Positions 54,630 to 57,920 of a stretch of 57,920 nt of DNA are shown one piece after another. A program made the translations under genes and the position numbers. The notes below the pieces were generated by a model. It did no database searches and was not told the DNA's origin. It worked only from the letters and a program-made list of their open reading frames with translations. The stretch is from Clostridia bacterium (GTDB lineage Bacteria > Bacillota > Clostridia > Oscillospirales > Butyricicoccaceae). Location of the stretch: assembly GCA_017455565.1 (NCBI GenBank), contig JAFSZV010000054.1, forward strand, positions 1 to 57,920, given 5' to 3'. The first letter of the stretch is position 1, and each line of letters starts with the position of its first letter.

Positions 54630-55808
54630 ATGCGAAAGACCACTTTGATCCGCCTGTTTGCCCTTTTGCTGGCGCTTTGTATGGCGCTGCCCCTTTTCAC
54701 CGCCTGCGGCGATCAGACCCCGCCCGACATTGAGTCCGTCATAGAGCCTGTACCTGTACCAGATCCGGAGCCTGTCCTTGAGCCCGATCCGGAACCTGTT
54801 CCCGATCCGGAGCCCGACCCGGAACCCGCGCCCGACCCTGATCTTTTTGTGGCGGAGGGCAACGTCAATCCCCTCACCGGCCTGTGCGACGGCATCTCCG
54901 ACGAGGCACTGGAGCGCCGCCCTGTGGCTGTAATGATCAACAATATCAAAACCGCCCTGCCCCAGTGGGGCGTTTCGCAAGCCGACATCATCTATGAGAT
55001 GCTGGCCGAGGGCCGCATCACCCGTCTGCTGGCCATTTTCCAGGATTATTCTAAGATCGATAAGCTGGCCAGCATCCGCTCGGCACGGCCTTATTATATG
55101 GACATCGCCCAGAGCTACGGCGCCGTTTACATCCATTTCGGCGGAAGCGTCCCGGCCTATACCGCCATCTCAAACCGCAAGGATCTGATCCACATCGACG
55201 GCATCAAGGGCAACTGGGAGGGCACCGTGTTTTTCCGCGATCCCGGCCGGAAAAAGCAGATGGGGTTGGAACATTCGGTGTATACCACGGGCGAATATCT
55301 TCAGACCGCCATGGATAAGCTGGCTGCGCAGGACAAGGACCTGAGCCAGAGCGAGCATCCCTCGGCGTTTTTGTTCAGCGAGCGCCTCAGCGAAAACAGC
55401 GCCGTGAACGGCGAGCCCTGCAGCAAGGTCACCGTCACCTACAGCGATTCACACCGGCCCTGGTTCGAATATGACGAAGAGAGCGGGAAATATCTCCGCT
55501 ATGAATACGGCAAGCCCCAGATGGACGGCTGGCTCAACGCTCAGATCGCCACGGAAAACGTGCTGATTCTGCGCATGACCACCCGGGACGTGCCGGGCAG
55601 CGAGCTGCATCTGGTGGAAATCACCACCACAGGCAGCGGCAGCGGCTATTATTTCTGCAGGGGAAAATACATTCCCATCACCTGGCAGAAGGACAGCTAC
55701 AACAGCCCCATCCGCTATTTCGACGAAAACGGCGAGGAACTGGTGGTGGCCCGTGGCCAGACCTTTGTTTCCTGCGTCACTACCGCGGCGTCGGTAAACA
55801 TCGAATAA
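54630..55808 (+). CDS. DUF3048-domain lipoprotein (YerB-like)
   Basis: A 392-residue lipoprotein: signal with lipobox LFTAC (cysteine at 26), then a Pro-Glu-Pro-Asp repeat linker (about 37-70), then the DUF3048 domains (NPLTGLCDGIS, RPVAVMINNIKTALPQWGVSQADIIYEMLAEG, KLASIRSARPYY, and a C-terminal half with SPIRYFDENGEELVVARGQTFV). YerB-type proteins are on the outside of Firmicute membranes; function is not established. GGAGGT precedes the ATG. Confidence 0.92.
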   Translation: MRKTTLIRLFALLLALCMALPLFTACGDQTPPDIESVIEPVPVPDPEPVLEPDPEPVPDPEPDPEPAPDPDLFVAEGNVNPLTGLCDGISDEALERRPVAVMINNIKTALPQWGVSQADIIYEMLAEGRITRLLAIFQDYSKIDKLASIRSARPYYMDIAQSYGAVYIHFGGSVPAYTAISNRKDLIHIDGIKGNWEGTVFFRDPGRKKQMGLEHSVYTTGEYLQTAMDKLAAQDKDLSQSEHPSAFLFSERLSENSAVNGEPCSKVTVTYSDSHRPWFEYDEESGKYLRYEYGKPQMDGWLNAQIATENVLILRMTTRDVPGSELHLVEITTTGSGSGYYFCRGKYIPITWQKDSYNSPIRYFDENGEELVVARGQTFVSCVTTAASVNIE

Positions 55809-55946
55809 GCTTTTTGCAAAAGGCGGTTATCTCCTCCCCCGGCAGCGGCTGCTCCGGTAGCTGGATCTGCCGAAACATCTGCTGGGATCAGCGCTGGCCG
55901 AGGAGGTATAACGCCGCTTCTGAAAGAGGATTCCGCCTGACCGAGA

Positions 55947-55985
55947 GGGGCTGTAGCGTTCTTCATTTTGTTACAGCCCCTTTTT
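55947..55985 (+). terminator. Terminator between convergent genes
   Basis: GGGGCTGTA (55947-55955) and TACAGCCCC (55972-55980) form a 9-bp stem, followed by five T residues. It lies about 140 bases after the DUF3048 gene; nothing clear is seen between. Confidence 0.8.
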
Positions 55986-56538
55986 AACTGCCCGAAAGCA
56001 GGCTCGCCGCGGCCGCCCAAAGCTCTGGCAGAAGCCAGAGCCGCAATCCGCTGGCCAGCAAAACCGCGAGGAATCCGGCCAGAGCCGTCAGAAAAAACGC
56101 CCCGTCCGGTCCCGGATCCCGCCGGGCTGCCTGCGCCCGCAGATGCGCCAGCGTCATGCTCTGCCGGGCCAAAAGGAGCATGGCCGTCAGCGTGAGAAAA
56201 CCGGGAAAAAATCCCATCGCCGCCGCCGCGGGATAAGCCCATTTGCCCAGCATCCCGGCACGAAGCACCGCCTCGCCCGCCAACAGGCTTCCCTTTGCCG
56301 CCATGGTCAGCGCCGCAAGCAGCCCGCCCCCGCGAATAAAGCCCGCGAAAAACAGGAGCATCAGCAAAATCAGTTCGGGCCACAGCACGGCTCCCAGACT
56401 TTCCCCCGCCGTCAGCGCGTGCAAAAAAGGCAGTTTTCCGCCCCAAACGCTTCCCGTGGCGGCCCCAGCCAGCAGCGCCGCCGCCAAATACGGCTCGGGC
56501 CGTTTTTCGGTCGTTCGCCGCCGTTGATTCTTTTTCAT
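55984..56538 (-). CDS. Small integral membrane protein, SpoIIM-like
   Basis: A 184-residue protein with about five hydrophobic helices (LAAALLAGAATGSV, LILLMLLFFAGFI, FFPGFLTLTAMLLLA, AFFLTALAGFLAVLLAS) and a basic N terminus. The pattern FAGF-R-G...GLLAALTMAAKG resembles clostridial SpoIIM-type proteins, which help engulfment in sporulation, but the match is only general. The ATG at 56538 lacks a strong ribosome site. The frame on either side shows no other features. Confidence 0.55.
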   Translation of the reverse strand: MKKNQRRRTTEKRPEPYLAAALLAGAATGSVWGGKLPFLHALTAGESLGAVLWPELILLMLLFFAGFIRGGGLLAALTMAAKGSLLAGEAVLRAGMLGKWAYPAAAAMGFFPGFLTLTAMLLLARQSMTLAHLRAQAARRDPGPDGAFFLTALAGFLAVLLASGLRLWLLPELWAAAASLLSGS

Positions 56539-56670
56539 TGCAATCACCCATAAAAGCTTATGGCCTGTCCTCCGCAAATAGAACAAAAAGCGCGGTTTGA
56601 TCCCGGCAACCGCAGCGAGCGGCTTTTCGGCCATCCGAAAAACGCCGCCCCCCGTCGGAACACGAGGCAA

Positions 56671-56699
56671 TTGACGATGCCGGCCAGCCATGGTATAAT
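56671..56699 (+). promoter_or_regulatory. Sigma-A promoter of the CPBP-like gene
   Basis: TTGACG (56671-56676) and TATAAT (56694-56699) with a 17-base spacer; the best promoter match in the window. Confidence 0.85.
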
Positions 56700-56741
56700 G
56701 GTTGAATCAAATCGGGAGTTGTAAGAGGGAGATGTCGGGAA

Positions 56742-57470
56742 ATGCATAAGCAACGCCAAAAGGAAATGAAAAAAGAGCTCTCAGAGGAAGCAAAAAAGGC
56801 AGATAAAGATTTAAACATAATCTTGATTTCTATGGCGATCCCATTGATTATATTCCTTTTTTACGGAAACGCTATTATGGGGTTCTGCAAAGATCTTTCG
56901 GTAAATATATGGCTGCGCTTTATCCCGCTGATGCTGATCCAGTTTGGCCTCGCAGGACTTGGATGTGTGATTATCATGCTGCATAGGAAAGAACATTTCC
57001 GGGACTACGGGCTTGTTAAACCGCGTTTTCTACAGACTGCTGTCATGTCCACGGTTGTTTGCATCCCGGCATTTATTTTCATGCTTGTCAATAACGAGAT
57101 AGATTCATATCTGCCTCTACAGGGCTGCCTGCATACAAAAGAATTCCTGTCACGCACATTCCCTGTAAACGCTCTCGGATATGCGCTGACGATACTTGTA
57201 TGGGGCTTCTTTGAAGGCTTCAATTACGTGGTCATCTCCAAAAAGATCAACGAGAGATATCCTGGAGGCAGAAAGCATATCAACTATGGGGCTATAGTCT
57301 GTGGCGTAATCTGCATCCTCATACACGGAATGATTGGCTTCGATCTGTATACGATCTTTGAGGCGATAACTACATTCATCCTTATATACGGAATGCTTGT
57401 GATCAAAGAAAAGACCGGTAATGCCTGGGGATGCATACTGATTTTCATTCTTTTCTGGAACGCAATATGA
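56742..57470 (+). CDS. Divergent CPBP-like membrane protein
   Basis: A 242-residue protein with six to seven membrane helices. The segment WGFFEGFNYVVISKKINERYP and the later VICILIHGMIGFD could correspond to the Glu and His motifs of CPBP (Abi/CAAX) intramembrane proteases, but the double-Glu of the first motif is absent, so activity is uncertain. The gene is AT-richer than the block at its left, suggesting transfer. GAGGGAG lies ten bases before the ATG. It is transcribed from a near-perfect promoter. Confidence 0.6.
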   Translation: MHKQRQKEMKKELSEEAKKADKDLNIILISMAIPLIIFLFYGNAIMGFCKDLSVNIWLRFIPLMLIQFGLAGLGCVIIMLHRKEHFRDYGLVKPRFLQTAVMSTVVCIPAFIFMLVNNEIDSYLPLQGCLHTKEFLSRTFPVNALGYALTILVWGFFEGFNYVVISKKINERYPGGRKHINYGAIVCGVICILIHGMIGFDLYTIFEAITTFILIYGMLVIKEKTGNAWGCILIFILFWNAI

Positions 57471-57677
57471 ACCGATCACAAGAGGAATAAACGTATCAAA
57501 GAATTGTATCGGCAAATTCCAGTTTTTTTGTCCGAATCTCAGAAAACCCTTGATTTTCCTGCATTTTCGCGGGGCTGCCGCCAATAAGATGCTCCGTTTT
57601 CCCTTATTATTGCCCATACAAATCGAGACGAGGGCAACAACTATATATTCAGGTCTCGCCGTTTGAGAGCGAAATAC
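57471..57677. other. AT-rich intergenic region
   Basis: No coding frame is convincing here. A minus-strand frame covers most of it but has no family resemblance and overlaps the CPBP-like gene. An inverted repeat CGAGAC...GTCTCG is present. Confidence 0.4.
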
Positions 57678-57718
57678 ACCCCTTGCACAAACTTGACAGT
57701 ATATGCAAGGGGTATTTT
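57678..57718. terminator. Hairpin with T-rich end
   Basis: ACCCCTTGCA (57678-57687) and TGCAAGGGGT (57704-57713) form a perfect 10-bp stem with a 16-base loop, followed by ATTTTGTT. It may end the CPBP-like transcript, 200 bases back. Confidence 0.6.
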
Positions 57719-57735
57719 GTTATCGATTATAAGTA

Positions 57736-57764
57736 TTGACTCTCTGGCTATTATCGTGTATAAT
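57736..57764 (+). promoter_or_regulatory. Strong sigma-A promoter of an off-window gene
   Basis: TTGACT (57736-57741) and TATAAT (57759-57764) with a 17-base spacer; start of transcription near 57771. Confidence 0.85.
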
Positions 57765-57798
57765 ACAAATACTATTACATGGATAGGAGCACAGAACA

Positions 57799-57825
57799 AT
57801 GATCAGAAACGCTATCATCGGCTAA
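57799..57825 (+). CDS. Candidate leader peptide
   Basis: ATAGGAG is followed nine bases later by ATG and a frame encoding MIRNAIIG, closed by TAA. Length, position and the hairpin just after it fit a regulatory leader peptide of the ribosome-stalling type. Confidence 0.55.
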   Translation: MIRNAIIG

Positions 57826-57834
57826 CTGAATAGA

Positions 57835-57886
57835 GGCGCATAATAAGGAGAGGGGTTATACCCCCTTTGATTTGGTGCGCCGTTTT
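57835..57886 (+). promoter_or_regulatory. Candidate attenuator hairpin
   Basis: GGCGCA (57835-57840) pairs with TGCGCC (57876-57881), and inside GGGGT (57852-57856) with ACCCC (57860-57864); four T residues follow at 57883-57886. It lies 9 bases after the leader stop. Confidence 0.55.
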
Positions 57887-57920
57887 GGGTAACTTCTGAT
57901 AGTGGGGACCGCAGGATGCA

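Noticed and set aside
55715..56551. Minus-strand frame covering the DUF3048 gene end
   Set aside because: Gly/Ala/Arg-rich shadow sequence; a membrane protein frame in the same area is the better gene.
57150..57617. Minus-strand frame across the CPBP-like gene end and the gap
   Set aside because: No start signal and no resemblance to any family; overlaps a better gene.
57736..57886. Naming the right-edge leader as that of a specific resistance gene
   Set aside because: The form is suggestive but the sequence could not be matched to a known leader from memory, and the gene is outside.

Overview
The window reads as chromosomal DNA of a GC-rich, spore-forming member of the Clostridia, most likely an Oscillospirales-type gut bacterium. 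The evidence is a PolC-type replicase, the Firmicute gene order pyrH-frr-uppS-cdsA-dxr-rseP-(ispG)-polC, AddAB instead of RecBCD, a SpoIVB protease, a DUF1836 regulator, DUF4364 and DUF3048 proteins, SLH-domain surface proteins, and Shine-Dalgarno sites close to AGGAGG before most genes. This placement is inference; no rRNA or tRNA gene was seen.

Left part (1-12.5 kb): an amino-acid catabolic operon on the minus strand (gdhA, sdaAB, sdaAA, GNAT acetyltransferase), the primase/sigma operon (dgt, dnaG, rpoD), hflX-yigZ with an in-frame amber codon in hflX, rpmE, a plus-strand PpiC-type foldase, and a small secreted protein with EF-hand, leucine-rich and SLH segments.

Middle (12.6-36.7 kb): a nearly continuous minus-strand housekeeping block. 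It holds addB-addA (recombinational repair), the isoprenoid/phospholipid/replication cluster pyrH-frr-uppS-cdsA-dxr-rseP-ispG-polC with internal hairpin terminators, and uvrB-nudix-uvrA under a LexA-type box, with radC next to it.

Right part (36.7-57.9 kb): a mosaic. It has a GHL10-type glycoside hydrolase; a three-gene SPFH / zinc-ribbon / TPM membrane module; spoIVB; an internally deleted IS1182-type transposase; an SLH-GH25 lysozyme; an LLH-type holin overlapping an SH3-C39 cysteine peptidase; an AT-richer cassette of an HTH-TPR regulator and an ABC exporter; a PAP2-like protein; DUF1836; mtnA; DUF4364-DUF3048; a SpoIIM-like membrane protein; and a CPBP-like membrane protein. The last 450 bases are AT-richer and hold a strong promoter, an 8-codon leader ORF and an attenuator-like hairpin leading out of the window.

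No CRISPR array, integrase, complete prophage or recognised defence system was seen. The best candidates for something new are the SPFH/zinc-ribbon/TPM module, the HTH-TPR plus ABC cassette, and the leader-attenuator at the right edge. Several genes are broken by a missing A in poly-A runs, which may be assembly error. All promoter and terminator calls are by eye.
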